Shown in pieces: positions 50,947 through 60,207 of a stretch of DNA of 64,000 bases (position 1 is the first letter of the stretch; each line of letters begins with the position of its first letter). The notes beneath the pieces are model-generated. The model searched no databases, had not been told where the DNA came from, and worked only from the letters and a program-made list of their open reading frames with translations. Origin of the DNA: Bacillota bacterium (GTDB lineage Bacteria > Bacillota > Clostridia > Lachnospirales > Lachnospiraceae); assembly GCA_023409535.1 (NCBI GenBank), contig JAEYGZ010000039.1, forward strand, positions 558,001 through 622,000. Direction: 5' to 3'. The position numbers were made by a program, and so were the translations under genes.

Positions 50947-53277
50947 ATGATAAAGAAAGACGAAGGTATTTTGGGGAATGTCAAGTCTAAATTTAAGTTA
51001 AGCAGGAAAGAAGCAGCGCGGAAGCAGGAAGGGCTTCAGATACTTGTCGAAGAGGAGGAAGCTGAAGAGACATCCGGTTCGGTACAGCATCAGGAAGGGA
51101 ATCAGGTTGCAGAGCTGGAAGCAGATAAGACAGATTTTCTTGAGGAGGCTCCTGCTCATAAAGAACTGTCAGATTTGAAAAAATTGATTGACAAAAAAGA
51201 GTTACAGAGCAAAATCCGCTTTTTCTCCACCTTGCGTTTTAAGCTAATGGCGTCCTTTTTCATTCCGGTTTTATGCATTATTATACTTGGTGTGGTATCC
51301 TTTCAGAAAGCATCCACGGGAATTGTAAGCAATTATGAAAAGGCAACGGCTGATTCTATTAATATGGCGGCAGAGTTTATGCGTTTTGGCTTCAAGAATG
51401 TGGAAGCCACCAGTATTCAGTATGTTAATGATGCATCCGTGCTGGATTATCTTAGAAACACGGGAGATATTATTGAGCTGAGTAATACCAGACGAATCAT
51501 CTCCAATAACATTTCAGCGAAGAAGCTGACAGATGAATTTATCCAGAATATTTTCATGATTTCCCATGAGGCACTGCCCATATCAACGACACATCTTGCT
51601 TCCGAAGACGGTGTTTATGACGGTTTTAAAGAATCGGAGATCGGTGCCTATCTGGAGTCAAATCGTACCAAGGTTGTATGGGATGGACAGGATGATTATC
51701 TGGATAAAGTATTAGCAACAGGCGCGAATGATTATTCCCTGCGCTTGATCAGAAACTTTACCGGATTGAATGCAATTCTTATTATAGAGATTAAAGCAGA
51801 AACAGTAAAAAATATATTGGAGGGCTTATCCTTTGACAAAACAGGTTATCTTGGAGTTGTAACTCCGGATAGCAGAGAGATTATGGATGACTCACAGAAG
51901 GATAAAGAGGAACTGGCCGCAGAAGCGGATGCCCAGCCTATTTTTACAGGTGAGACCTTCTATCAGGAGGCACTTGCATCCAAGGAGGCCAGCGGTTCAA
52001 GCTATGTAACTTATAAAGGGGCGGAATACTTATTTATGTATTCAAAGATCGGTGAGACCGGAGCTACCCTTTGTGCACTGATGCCGAAGTCCACGATTAC
52101 CAGCCAGGCAGACAGTATTCGTCAGATTACAATTATTATCGTAATCTTTGCTTGTATTCTTGCTGTAGTAATAGCATTTATATTATCCACCGGAATTGAC
52201 AGTACAATCAGAGGAATTAACTCCAAATTAAGACAAGCCGCGAAGGGAGACCTTACGGTAACCTTTACTTCAAAGCGTAAGGATGAATTCCATATCCTGA
52301 TTAATGAAATCCAGACAACCTTCAGCAATATGAAGGATTTGATTATGCAGGTAAAGCAATTAAGCAGTGAAGTTTCGGAATCCTCTCTTAATGTATCAAA
52401 GACCTCGGAGATGTTCTTAAAATCAACCGGAGAGATCTCCAGCGCCATGAATGAGATTGAGCAGGGTATCAATCAGCAGGCAAAGGATGCGGAAGAGTGT
52501 CTGGTTCAGATGGACAAATTATCGCAGAGAATTGAACTGGTAAGCGGTAACACCAAGGAGATCGGACAGATTGCGGATAATACGAAGAAGAGGGTACAGG
52601 AAGGAACTGTTATCTCCGATGAACTGAACCACCAGACAGCTTCCACCATCGAGATAACCACCGGAATTATTCATGAGATCGAGCAGCTGGCTGAGAAATC
52701 CTCCTCCATTAATAAAATAATCAACGTAATCAATGATATCGCCAATAAGACCAATCTGTTGTCCCTGAATGCATCCATTGAGGCAGCCAGAGCGGGAGAA
52801 CACGGAAGAGGCTTCGCAGTGGTTGCGAGTGAGATCAGAACGTTGGCAGAGCAGTCCAAAACCTCGGTAAATGACATAAAGAAGATTATTGGAAGCATTC
52901 AGGAAGATACCACGTTGGCGGTGGAGACTGCACGTAAGGCAGAGGGTGTGTTAAAGCTTCAGGAGAATGCAGTGAAGAATACAACCGTATCCTATCAGGA
53001 CATCAATGAAAGTGTTGAGAAGCTGGTGGTATTCCTGCATCAGATTACTGAGAATGTAGATAATATCGAAGAATCTAGAGCAAGTACGCTTGCGGCCATC
53101 GAGAATATCTCGGCTGTATTAGAAGAAATTGCTGCATCCTCCAATAATGTTACCCAGACCTCAAGTGATCAGTTGACCTCCGTAGAGTCACTGAATGCAT
53201 CGGCCGGCAGATTAAACGACAATTCTGATACGCTGGTTCAGGAGATTCAGAAATTCCAGGTGGAAGAAAGCAGATAG
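50947..53277 (+). CDS. Methyl-accepting chemotaxis protein
   Basis: A 776-residue receptor. Unlike common MCPs it begins with about 95 charged, acidic residues before the first membrane helix (about 100-122). An extracellular sensor region of about 280 residues with dCache-like features (GYLGVVTPDSREIM, YLFMYSKIGETGATLCALMP) follows, then the second helix (about 395-418), a HAMP domain, and a long signalling domain with the hairpin tip IANKTNLLSLNASIEAARAGE and FAVVASEIRTLAEQS. GGAGG lies 9 bases before ATG 50947; the ATG at 50932 overlaps that site. Ligand unknown. No che or flagellar genes are near. Confidence 0.93.
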   Translation: MIKKDEGILGNVKSKFKLSRKEAARKQEGLQILVEEEEAEETSGSVQHQEGNQVAELEADKTDFLEEAPAHKELSDLKKLIDKKELQSKIRFFSTLRFKLMASFFIPVLCIIILGVVSFQKASTGIVSNYEKATADSINMAAEFMRFGFKNVEATSIQYVNDASVLDYLRNTGDIIELSNTRRIISNNISAKKLTDEFIQNIFMISHEALPISTTHLASEDGVYDGFKESEIGAYLESNRTKVVWDGQDDYLDKVLATGANDYSLRLIRNFTGLNAILIIEIKAETVKNILEGLSFDKTGYLGVVTPDSREIMDDSQKDKEELAAEADAQPIFTGETFYQEALASKEASGSSYVTYKGAEYLFMYSKIGETGATLCALMPKSTITSQADSIRQITIIIVIFACILAVVIAFILSTGIDSTIRGINSKLRQAAKGDLTVTFTSKRKDEFHILINEIQTTFSNMKDLIMQVKQLSSEVSESSLNVSKTSEMFLKSTGEISSAMNEIEQGINQQAKDAEECLVQMDKLSQRIELVSGNTKEIGQIADNTKKRVQEGTVISDELNHQTASTIEITTGIIHEIEQLAEKSSSINKIINVINDIANKTNLLSLNASIEAARAGEHGRGFAVVASEIRTLAEQSKTSVNDIKKIIGSIQEDTTLAVETARKAEGVLKLQENAVKNTTVSYQDINESVEKLVVFLHQITENVDNIEESRASTLAAIENISAVLEEIAASSNNVTQTSSDQLTSVESLNASAGRLNDNSDTLVQEIQKFQVEESR

Positions 53278-53344
53278 GTCGTGCTGAATATCAATAAAGA
53301 TAACTTAGAGCAGTACATATATAGCTAAGTAATAAATAAAGGAG

Positions 53345-53390
53345 CGGGCTGTATCATATGAGAAATCATATGATACAGCCCGTATTTTTT
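53345..53390 (+). terminator. Terminator after the chemotaxis receptor
   Basis: A perfect 17-bp stem (53345-53361 with 53366-53382), GAAA loop and T-run. Confidence 0.9.
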
Positions 53391-53432
53391 GCGCAGAGGT
53401 TGCCTGTCAATGCATATTATAAGGCATTGCGC

Positions 53433-54236
53433 TTAATTGCCTACGCTTTCATACAGTGTTAACCCTTTCTTAAACAGTTTTACGGATAGATAGATACTGT
53501 ACCCGGCAGCAACCGGAGCAAACCACATTAATTTTGCACCTGGCCCCTTGTTCAGCAGCAAAGAGGCAGGAAAGAAGCTGACGAAGGCATAGGGAACAAT
53601 GAGGGTCACAATTAACTGGATTACCCTTGGGTAGATCGTAATCGGATACTTTGTATATTCTCCTACGTTATGTATTAAGTTTCCAAAAGCATTGCCCACA
53701 GATTTTGTCCAGAAGGTAATGCAGTTAGCAGCAAGTATAATAGCACCTTTGATGGGAATTGCAATCATAAATAACAGCAGGAACAGGATTACATTGAGTA
53801 TGGATATGGCTTCGGAGCAATGTACCCAGGCTGTTATAAAGACGATGATGGCAGTTACTATATTTCCTATTCCGTTCAAACCGATGCGGGAGGCAAATAC
53901 CTGGAAGACGATCGGGACGGGTCTTAATAATAAATAGTCCAATTTGCCGCTGTGATACAGACCGTTGATGGACCATGGTCCTTCAAAGAATATTTCCCCG
54001 AAACCGATGGAAAAGTACATCAGGGAATACACCATGATGATTTCCCAATAACCCCAGCCATTGATCTCATGAACCTGGGTAAAGATACCCCAGATGGTTG
54101 CAAGGCCAGTGATTTGCATCAGGAAGGTTGAGAAAAATTGAACAAAAAAATCTAACTGATACTCCAATATGCGCTTTAAATCCTGGCTGATATATCTGAT
54201 ATACAGGTATTGATATCGTTTCAATTTCTTTCTCAT
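53433..54236 (-). CDS. ABC-2 type permease (COG3694-like)
   Basis: A 267-residue membrane protein with six hydrophobic segments. YISQDLKRILEYQLDFFVQ and GEIFFEGPWSINGLYHSGKLDYLLLRPVP are typical of the DUF990-type permease pair. ATG 54236 follows GGAGGTTGACAG; the upstream in-frame start at 54272 lies inside the preceding gene. Third gene of an ABC-2 operon with a second permease 4 bases upstream and the ATPase before it. Substrate unknown; relatives export lipids, sugars or peptides. Confidence 0.85.
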   Translation of the reverse strand: MRKKLKRYQYLYIRYISQDLKRILEYQLDFFVQFFSTFLMQITGLATIWGIFTQVHEINGWGYWEIIMVYSLMYFSIGFGEIFFEGPWSINGLYHSGKLDYLLLRPVPIVFQVFASRIGLNGIGNIVTAIIVFITAWVHCSEAISILNVILFLLLFMIAIPIKGAIILAANCITFWTKSVGNAFGNLIHNVGEYTKYPITIYPRVIQLIVTLIVPYAFVSFFPASLLLNKGPGAKLMWFAPVAAGYSIYLSVKLFKKGLTLYESVGN

Positions 54237-54240
54237 TCTG

Positions 54241-55038
54241 TCAACCTCCGTATATGGTAATCTTGCGGACACAGACGGAAAAGAACAGCTTTCCGAGAAG
54301 AAACAGTATCAGTATCCATAATAATTCGATTAAGAATGTCCTGCCAATCTGGGATAACTCTATCTGATTTAAGAAAATAGAGGACGGAAAGGATACAATA
54401 TATTGGAAGGGCATATAGGCAAATACCTTGCGGCACCAATCCGGAAAGAATATAAGCGGAACCAGCCCGCCGGAAAGGAAGTTGGTAATGGCAGCTCTCG
54501 CCCATTGAATTCCCATATAGGAGGAGGTAACAAAGGTTAGCAAGGAAAACAGGTATACAATTCCGAATTTGATGGTTAAAGCGAATATCACACTGAGCAG
54601 AAAGCAGGCCCAGGTTAATAAATTCTTCGGCAGCGGAATTCTCAGGGTGATGACTAAAAAGGCAGAGGCAATTACGATAACCAATGCTTCGAATAGAGAG
54701 GAACCCAAGGTCTCGGCCAGCCTTGCCAGGTAAAAGTTATAGGGCTTGATCAGATCCATGGAGATGCTGCCATCCAGAATCTTTCTGGAAATCGCTGATT
54801 CGGTGTACCAGGATAACAGGGTATTACAGATAAAAGCAACCAGAAGGTATGCCTTCATATTGTCCCAGGTATAAATTGCTATCGTATCTTTTCCCACAAA
54901 TACGGAATTCCATAAGAAGAAGGACGAGATAAACAGCAATATTGTTGTTATGATGGACATGAAGAAATTTGAGCGATAGGCAAGGGTCTGTTGTGTTGAT
55001 GTATTTAATAAGGTTATATATTTCCTGATTCTCCTCAT
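54241..55038 (-). CDS. ABC-2 type permease (COG4587-like)
   Basis: A 265-residue permease with six membrane segments, partner of the next gene. YRSNFFMSIITTILLF and SRKILDGSISMDLIKPYNFYLARLAETLG match the same DUF990-type group. It overlaps the upstream ATPase stop by 4 bases, so it is translationally coupled. Confidence 0.85.
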   Translation of the reverse strand: MRRIRKYITLLNTSTQQTLAYRSNFFMSIITTILLFISSFFLWNSVFVGKDTIAIYTWDNMKAYLLVAFICNTLLSWYTESAISRKILDGSISMDLIKPYNFYLARLAETLGSSLFEALVIVIASAFLVITLRIPLPKNLLTWACFLLSVIFALTIKFGIVYLFSLLTFVTSSYMGIQWARAAITNFLSGGLVPLIFFPDWCRKVFAYMPFQYIVSFPSSIFLNQIELSQIGRTFLIELLWILILFLLGKLFFSVCVRKITIYGG

Positions 55039-56054
55039 AAATTGCTCCTGTCAGGAAGCTCCATTGTTCCGGCATACATTTTCATAATGACTGTCTCGAT
55101 CTTTGGTTCATCAATCTTAAAGTCCAATACTTCATAATCCTGTATAAATGCCTGAAGAAGGTCGGTTGCTTTAATCTCGAACCGGTTAAAATATATCTTA
55201 ATCTGATTGATTTGCCGGGATAACTCAAAGCGGATTCCCTGGTAGCGCTTCAATCTTTGTTCGGCATCATGAATAGGTGAGGCGGTCTCAATGGTTAGTG
55301 CTCTTTCTTTGGCATAAGTATCCTTCATGGAAGGAAGATTGCCGTCATAGATCAAGGAGCCCTTATCGATGATTACAATTCTTTCGCAAATGTCTTCAAT
55401 GTCTTCAAGGTCATGCGTAGTCAACAGGAGGGTGGTATGATTATTCCGGTTAAGTTCCTTTAAAAATGAGCGTATCTTCTTTTTGATTACAATATCAAGA
55501 CCGATTGTCGGTTCATCCAGGTAAAGAATCTTTGGCTTATGAATTAATGAAGCGGCAAGATCCGCGCGCATTCTCTGACCCAGGGATAGTTTTCTGGCAG
55601 GCAGATATAAGAAATCCTCCATTTCAAGCAGGGAGACCAGCATATCAAGCTGATTGCGGTATTCCTTTTCTGACAGCTCATAGATATCACGCAAAAGAGT
55701 ATAAGTCTCTGAGATCGGGATATCCCACCACAGCTGCGTTCTCTGGCCGAACACCACACCGATGTTCTTCGCATTTTCAACCCGGTTCTTATAAGGAACG
55801 ACTCCGCAGACTTCTATGTTTCCGGAGGTGGGGTGCAGAATGCCGGTCATCATCTTAATGGTAGTGGATTTGCCGGCACCGTTGGGACCTACATATGCCA
55901 CGGCTTCTCCTTCTTCAATCTTCAGATTAATGTCCTTTACGGCTTCTTTATATACATACTTCTGTGTAACAAGATGCTTCAATGCCCCAGCCAGTCCCGG
56001 GGCTTTTTCCGCTTGCTTGAATACCTTATGTAATCGATCTGCTTCAATGATCAT
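55035..56054 (-). CDS. ABC transporter ATP-binding protein (COG4586-like)
   Basis: A 339-residue ATPase. Walker A GPNGAGKSTT, signature LSLGQRMRADLA (Leu in place of the second Ser/Gly of LSGGQ, common in this subgroup), Walker B ILYLDEPTIGLD and H-loop LTTHDLEDIE. An extra C-terminal domain of about 100 residues, beta-rich, is typical of COG4586 proteins. First gene of the three-gene operon, read from the regulatory region shared with the GntR operon. Confidence 0.9.
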   Translation of the reverse strand: MIIEADRLHKVFKQAEKAPGLAGALKHLVTQKYVYKEAVKDINLKIEEGEAVAYVGPNGAGKSTTIKMMTGILHPTSGNIEVCGVVPYKNRVENAKNIGVVFGQRTQLWWDIPISETYTLLRDIYELSEKEYRNQLDMLVSLLEMEDFLYLPARKLSLGQRMRADLAASLIHKPKILYLDEPTIGLDIVIKKKIRSFLKELNRNNHTTLLLTTHDLEDIEDICERIVIIDKGSLIYDGNLPSMKDTYAKERALTIETASPIHDAEQRLKRYQGIRFELSRQINQIKIYFNRFEIKATDLLQAFIQDYEVLDFKIDEPKIETVIMKMYAGTMELPDRSNL

Positions 56055-56121
56055 GATAAATACCTCATTCCTGAGAAATTATGGTAATGTCAGGTAATAC
56101 GCCGCGATGCTGACAGGAAAA

Positions 56122-56240
56122 ATTATACACTATAATTTGCAGATTTTCTACCAAAATATGTATTTACTAAAAATGTTTAAGCCTAGCTTGACATATCCGC
56201 ACCCGGATGTTATAGTGTGCATATCGAGTATATACACTAT
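56122..56240. promoter_or_regulatory. Divergent promoter region with GntR operator sites
   Basis: For the plus strand TTGACA (56188-56193), 17 bases, TATAGT (56211-56216). The core ATAGTGT occurs at 56212-56218, in inverse at 56234-56240 (ACACTAT), and again inside a perfect palindrome ATTATACACTATAAT (56122-56136) in front of the minus-strand ABC operon. The minus-strand promoter itself is weak (TAGAAA, 17 bases, TATAAT inside the palindrome). The sites fit a YtrA-type GntR repressor controlling both operons. Confidence 0.65.
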
Positions 56241-56259
56241 GACGTTATGGAGGTGAATT

Positions 56260-56634
56260 ATGAACATACTGATCAGCAACGCAAGCGATAAACCAATTTA
56301 TGAGCAGATCACTTCCCAGATAAAGCAGATGATAATCAGCGGTGAGCTGGAAGCGGGAACCTTGCTGCCTTCTATGCGGATGTTGGCGAAGGAGCTGCGA
56401 ATTAGCGTAATAACCACCAAAAGGGCATATGAGGATCTGGAGCGGGACGGGTTTATTTGCACTGTCATGGGTAAGGGCAGCTTTGTTGCGGAGAAGAATA
56501 TGGAATTTGTCCGCGAGGAGCAGCTGCGTATTGTTGAGGAGCACATCGGTAAGGCGGTTACCGGAGCCAGGGCCGGAGGGATTGGACTTGAGGAGCTTCA
56601 GGAAATTATGAGATTAATATATGAGGAGGAGTAG
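56260..56634 (+). CDS. YtrA-type GntR family regulator
   Basis: A 124-residue GntR protein with the winged helix (QITSQIKQMIISGELEAGT, then SVITTKRAYEDLERDGFI) and only a short C-terminal helix pair, the YtrA subfamily. GGAGGTG lies before the ATG. It is the first gene of an operon with an ABC ATPase and a permease, the usual YtrA partner genes. Its likely operators flank it at 56122-56240. Confidence 0.9.
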   Translation: MNILISNASDKPIYEQITSQIKQMIISGELEAGTLLPSMRMLAKELRISVITTKRAYEDLERDGFICTVMGKGSFVAEKNMEFVREEQLRIVEEHIGKAVTGARAGGIGLEELQEIMRLIYEEE

Positions 56635-56636
56635 TT

Positions 56637-57506
56637 ATGCCGGAATTGAAGGATGCGATTGTTATTAAGAATTTATCAAAACAGTATAAGGATTTTAAGC
56701 TGGATAATATCAGCTTTCATGTACAGAAGGGCACGATCATGGGCTTTGTCGGAGAGAACGGAGCAGGGAAGACGACGACAATCAAAGCGATCTTAAATCT
56801 AATTCATGCAGATAGCGGTGAGATATCCGTTCTTGGTTCCGCTGCCGGTGAGCTGTCACGGGATTTAAAAGCGCAAATTGGTGTTGTTTTTGATGGAAGC
56901 AGCCTGCATGACAGTCTGAATATCAAGGATATCAATCTGATTATGAAAAATATTTATTCAAACTGGCAGGAGAATACCTTCTTTGGTTATTGCAGCCGGT
57001 TTTCCATTCCCGTGAAAAAGTCCGTCAAGGAATTCTCCAGAGGAATGAAGATGAAGCTGACAATCGCCATAGCTCTGTCCCACCAGTCAAAATTACTTGT
57101 TTTGGATGAGGCCACCAGCGGTTTGGATCCCATGGTAAGAGATGAGATACTGGATATCTTCCTGGAATTTATTCAGGAAGAGGATCACACCATCTTCCTG
57201 TCTTCTCATATCATCAGTGATATTGAGAAGATTGCGGATTATGTAACCTTTATTCATCAGGGGAGAATTATCTTCAGTGAAAGCAAGGATGATTTAATCT
57301 ATCAATATGGTGTCATCCGGTGCGGGAAGGATGAGGTTGCAGGGATTGACCGCGCATTTACCGTTGGTATAAGAGAGAACAGCTTTGGGGCAGAGGTTAT
57401 GATTAAGGATAAGGATAAATTCCAGAGATTGTATCACGGATATAACATTGAAAAAACTTCAATTGAAGAGATTATGCTGTTCATCAGCCGAAGAAAGGAG
57501 TATTAA
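56637..57506 (+). CDS. ABC transporter ATP-binding protein
   Basis: A 289-residue ATPase. Walker A GENGAGKTT, signature EFSRGMKMKL (the form common in GntR-linked ABC-2 systems), Walker B LLVLDEATSGLDP with Ala in place of Pro, and H-loop LSSHIISDIE. It begins 2 bases after the regulator's stop and ends 2 bases before the permease, a tight operon. Probable role: extrusion of a membrane-active compound such as a cell-wall antibiotic; this is inference from YtrA systems. Confidence 0.9.
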   Translation: MPELKDAIVIKNLSKQYKDFKLDNISFHVQKGTIMGFVGENGAGKTTTIKAILNLIHADSGEISVLGSAAGELSRDLKAQIGVVFDGSSLHDSLNIKDINLIMKNIYSNWQENTFFGYCSRFSIPVKKSVKEFSRGMKMKLTIAIALSHQSKLLVLDEATSGLDPMVRDEILDIFLEFIQEEDHTIFLSSHIISDIEKIADYVTFIHQGRIIFSESKDDLIYQYGVIRCGKDEVAGIDRAFTVGIRENSFGAEVMIKDKDKFQRLYHGYNIEKTSIEEIMLFISRRKEY

Positions 57507-57508
57507 GA

Positions 57509-58162
57509 ATGATTGGACTAATATTTAAGGATATTCTTACACTAAAGAAGAATTTGAAGATGGTTGGGATTGTATCTGTAATGTATGCGGCAATGTCATT
57601 TGTTTCAAAGGATTCCAGCTTCTTTAGCAGCATCTTTACCATGCTTTTTGCATTTTTAATATTAAGTGCTTATTCCTATGATGAAGTAGCAAAATGGGAC
57701 AGCTATGCCTTGACATTGCCGGTCTCCCGGGAGAATATTGTACAGGGTAAATATATCATCATGCTTCTTATGGGTTTTGCAGGCGCATTGATCAGCACTG
57801 TTTTTACAATAGTATTGAATGCGGTCCAAAGACCGGATACGCTTCTTGTCGGAATCAGTGCTGTTGGTATAGGAGCTGTGATTGTACTTCTTTTTTATAG
57901 TATTACAATTCCTATCATCACAAAGCTGGGGGTCGAAAAGGCCAGAATGATATTTTTATCAGTGTATATCGTGCCTTTTATCATCTTTTTCTTCTTGGGC
58001 AATGCAATAAAAAACGGTAAGGTAGTTATCCCTTCTGCTCTTGTGAGATTTGGAGAGATATTTCTTACGAATGTGTACCTGATTGTACCTATCGTCATCA
58101 TCCTTGCTCTTTCGATCTCATACCAGGTATCGGTATCTATCTATAATAAAAAAGAATTTTAA
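57509..58162 (+). CDS. ABC-2 type permease of the GntR operon
   Basis: A 217-residue protein with six membrane segments. The beginning GLIFKDILTLKKNLK and SYDEVAKWDSYALTLPVSRENIVQGKYI are characteristic of ABC-2 permeases in GntR/ABC operons. AAAGGAG precedes the ATG. It pairs with the ATPase just upstream. Confidence 0.87.
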   Translation: MIGLIFKDILTLKKNLKMVGIVSVMYAAMSFVSKDSSFFSSIFTMLFAFLILSAYSYDEVAKWDSYALTLPVSRENIVQGKYIIMLLMGFAGALISTVFTIVLNAVQRPDTLLVGISAVGIGAVIVLLFYSITIPIITKLGVEKARMIFLSVYIVPFIIFFFLGNAIKNGKVVIPSALVRFGEIFLTNVYLIVPIVIILALSISYQVSVSIYNKKEF

Positions 58163-58269
58163 TTAAATCTGCGTCATGTATGACAAGAAATGACATTTTA
58201 CTGCTTTAACCTTTTACAATAATGAACATACAATATTGTATGACATATTGCGTGAAAGGGGCAAATAGT

Positions 58270-58932
58270 TTGGGAAACGATTATCGTCCTGATAGAGAAT
58301 CTATGAGAAAGAATGAGAATATACAAAAGCAGCAGTATAGTATGGGAGGTTTGCCCCCGTATTATCGACGGCCCTCCGCTGAAGAGGAATCCTTTAATGT
58401 AACACAGGATACACCGCCGCAAGGCTTTGGCCCGGATGGACGGACTCCGTTTGGCGGACCGGAGGATCAACCCAGGTCGGCACCGCCGAATTTCGTTCCG
58501 GAGCTTCCGAGAGAGCGTAGAATAGAATCCGGACCGGAAGCACCTGGCGGACCGGAGCCCTTTAGAGGTCCGGGAGGACCCGGTGGCCCAGGATTTCCAG
58601 GAAGACCCGGCCCAGGAAGGCCCGGTGGACCTGGAGGACCCGGAGGACCTGGCGGTCCCGGTTTTCCCGGCGGCCCAGGAAGACCCGGTGGACCAGGATT
58701 TCCCGGAAGACCAGGATTTCCCGGAAGACCTGATGAGCTGCAGCAAAGACGAAGAGAATTGAGAAGCTGTCTGCGCCGCTTTACCTATATCTGGCTCATT
58801 GGCGGAGACGCCTTCTGGTATTTCCCGACTTTTCTGGATGACAGAGTGGTATGGGGCTTCCGCTGGAGAAGGAATCGCTGGGTATTTGAACGGATTGATT
58901 TAAGACTAATTATTTTTTCCCGCTGCTTTTAG
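58270..58932 (+). CDS. Collagen-like Gly-X-Y protein with conserved C-terminal domain
   Basis: About 220 residues. The first 80 are polar and proline-rich. Residues about 99-155 are some nineteen Gly-X-Y triplets, mostly GPG, FPG and RPG, with one register break at PGPGRPG. The last 60 residues form a compact aromatic and Arg-rich domain (CLRRFTYIWLIGGDAFWYF, then WGFRWRRNRW). TTG 58270 is chosen as start because AAAGGGG lies 8 bases before it; ATG 58222 has no ribosome binding site. There is no signal peptide. Collagen-like proteins with such tails are known on clostridial spore surfaces; that role is inferred. The GC-rich repeat stands out from the rest of the window. Confidence 0.78.
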   Translation: MGNDYRPDRESMRKNENIQKQQYSMGGLPPYYRRPSAEEESFNVTQDTPPQGFGPDGRTPFGGPEDQPRSAPPNFVPELPRERRIESGPEAPGGPEPFRGPGGPGGPGFPGRPGPGRPGGPGGPGGPGGPGFPGGPGRPGGPGFPGRPGFPGRPDELQQRRRELRSCLRRFTYIWLIGGDAFWYFPTFLDDRVVWGFRWRRNRWVFERIDLRLIIFSRCF

Positions 58933-58989
58933 CAATTTATCATTGTAAAACAGGATGAATTAGTAAGATAATTTGATGGTTATGAATAG

Positions 58990-59034
58990 AAAAGTGTGTG
59001 AATTCCTTCCTGTTGGAACTCACACACTTTATTC
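58990..59034 (+). terminator. Terminator between the collagen-like gene and lgt
   Basis: AAAAGTGTGTGA pairs with CACACACTTT across an inner TTCC/GGAA stem, with A-run and T-run flanks, so usable in both directions. Confidence 0.8.
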
Positions 59035-59058
59035 ATTACCAGACTCAATTTATAAAAG

Positions 59059-60003
59059 TTATTCCTTCTTATTATCAGAAGCTTCAGAAGCTGAAGCTGT
59101 ATGATTGTCTGAGTCATCCTCCAGAGTCTCGATAATCATTCCGTTATCTATTTCAACATGGATATTTGATTTTTCTTTCCCTGCTTCTTCCTTATCCGTA
59201 ACGGAAACGGTATCAGTAACTGTTTCTTCTGTTTCAGATATGCTTATCTGCTTCTGAAAACGTAAGCCGCAGAAGATAATAATTCCGACACCGATCAGGA
59301 AGGTAAAGATGGAGATAAACTGAGAGGTTGATAATACGCCGATCTCTCCGCGTTCCAGATCACCTCTGAAAAATTCAAGAATAAAACGTCCCGCACTATA
59401 GAAGGTCAGATAAAAGCCTGCTACCTGGCCATGGGCCTTTGTACGCTTTGCAAGCACAATCAGAACAAGGAAATTCAAAAAATCCAGTGCACTTGATATG
59501 GGCTGGGTAGGAATTAGGCTTACACCGTTGGGGGCATACTTTGAGCTTTCAAATATAATATGAAAATCACTGGCGGTTTCCTCCCCATAGCAGCAGCCTG
59601 CAAGTAAGCAGCCAAGACGCCCAAAACCCTGGGCAAGTGCAATGGAAGGCATAACCAGGTCAAAATACTGCAGAAAATTCAGTTTATGCTTTCTGGTGAA
59701 CAGGAAGCCGGCAAAAATACCGCCGATAATTCCGCCATATACCACAAAGCCCTGGGATACATTCAGGAGCAGGGAAGGATCGGCAAGGATTGATTTCAGC
59801 TGGGTAAGATAATATAAAAGCTTTGCGCCCAGGATACCTCCGATCAGACACCATATGGTCAAGTTAAAGATCAGATCATGCTTTAATCCTTGCCGCTTCG
59901 CCCGATTTTCAGCAACGGCATAAGCTGCGAGCACACCGATAGCAATCATTAGTCCGTAACCGTATATGGTAACAGGTCCGATTGTGAATAATTCGTTTTT
60001 CAT
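59059..60003 (-). CDS. lgt: Prolipoprotein diacylglyceryl transferase
   Basis: A 314-residue Lgt with seven membrane segments. GPVTIYGYGLMIAIG, GGIIGGIFAGF, ALAQGFGRLGCLLAGCCYGEE and GRFILEFFRGD are the family motifs, including the conserved His-free active arginines near the last. The enzyme attaches diacylglycerol to the lipobox cysteine of lipoproteins. The Lgt signature is the cysteine-rich clostridial form (GCLLAGCCYG). After about residue 255 there is an acidic cytoplasmic tail of 60 residues (TDTVSVTDKEEAGKE and further) that most Lgt proteins lack. Start at 60003 follows GAAAGGA. Confidence 0.93.
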   Translation of the reverse strand: MKNELFTIGPVTIYGYGLMIAIGVLAAYAVAENRAKRQGLKHDLIFNLTIWCLIGGILGAKLLYYLTQLKSILADPSLLLNVSQGFVVYGGIIGGIFAGFLFTRKHKLNFLQYFDLVMPSIALAQGFGRLGCLLAGCCYGEETASDFHIIFESSKYAPNGVSLIPTQPISSALDFLNFLVLIVLAKRTKAHGQVAGFYLTFYSAGRFILEFFRGDLERGEIGVLSTSQFISIFTFLIGVGIIIFCGLRFQKQISISETEETVTDTVSVTDKEEAGKEKSNIHVEIDNGMIIETLEDDSDNHTASASEASDNKKE

Positions 60004-60142
60004 ATCTTTATCCTTTCAACGTAAAATGCATATGTACTTCATTTCATCATAAGTATATCGAATTTTCCAAGAAAAAGAAACTAAAATTTCACTGTTCTTG
60101 TGATAAATGTATCCGGTATAACCGTAATCATCATAAATGTTG

Positions 60143-60172
60143 TTGGAAGTCACCATATACTTGTGTTATGAT
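60143..60172 (+). promoter_or_regulatory. Candidate promoter of the PHP gene
   Basis: TTGGAA (60143-60148), 18 bases, TATGAT (60167-60172), 36 bases before the start codon. Confidence 0.4.
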
Positions 60173-60207
60173 GTTTCCGATATATTTGTTAAGGAGGATG
60201 ACAGCTT

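Noticed and set aside
58198..58746. 182-codon minus-strand ORF rich in Ser, Gly and Trp
   Set aside because: It is the antisense image of the Gly-X-Y repeat gene; no ribosome binding site and low-complexity composition.
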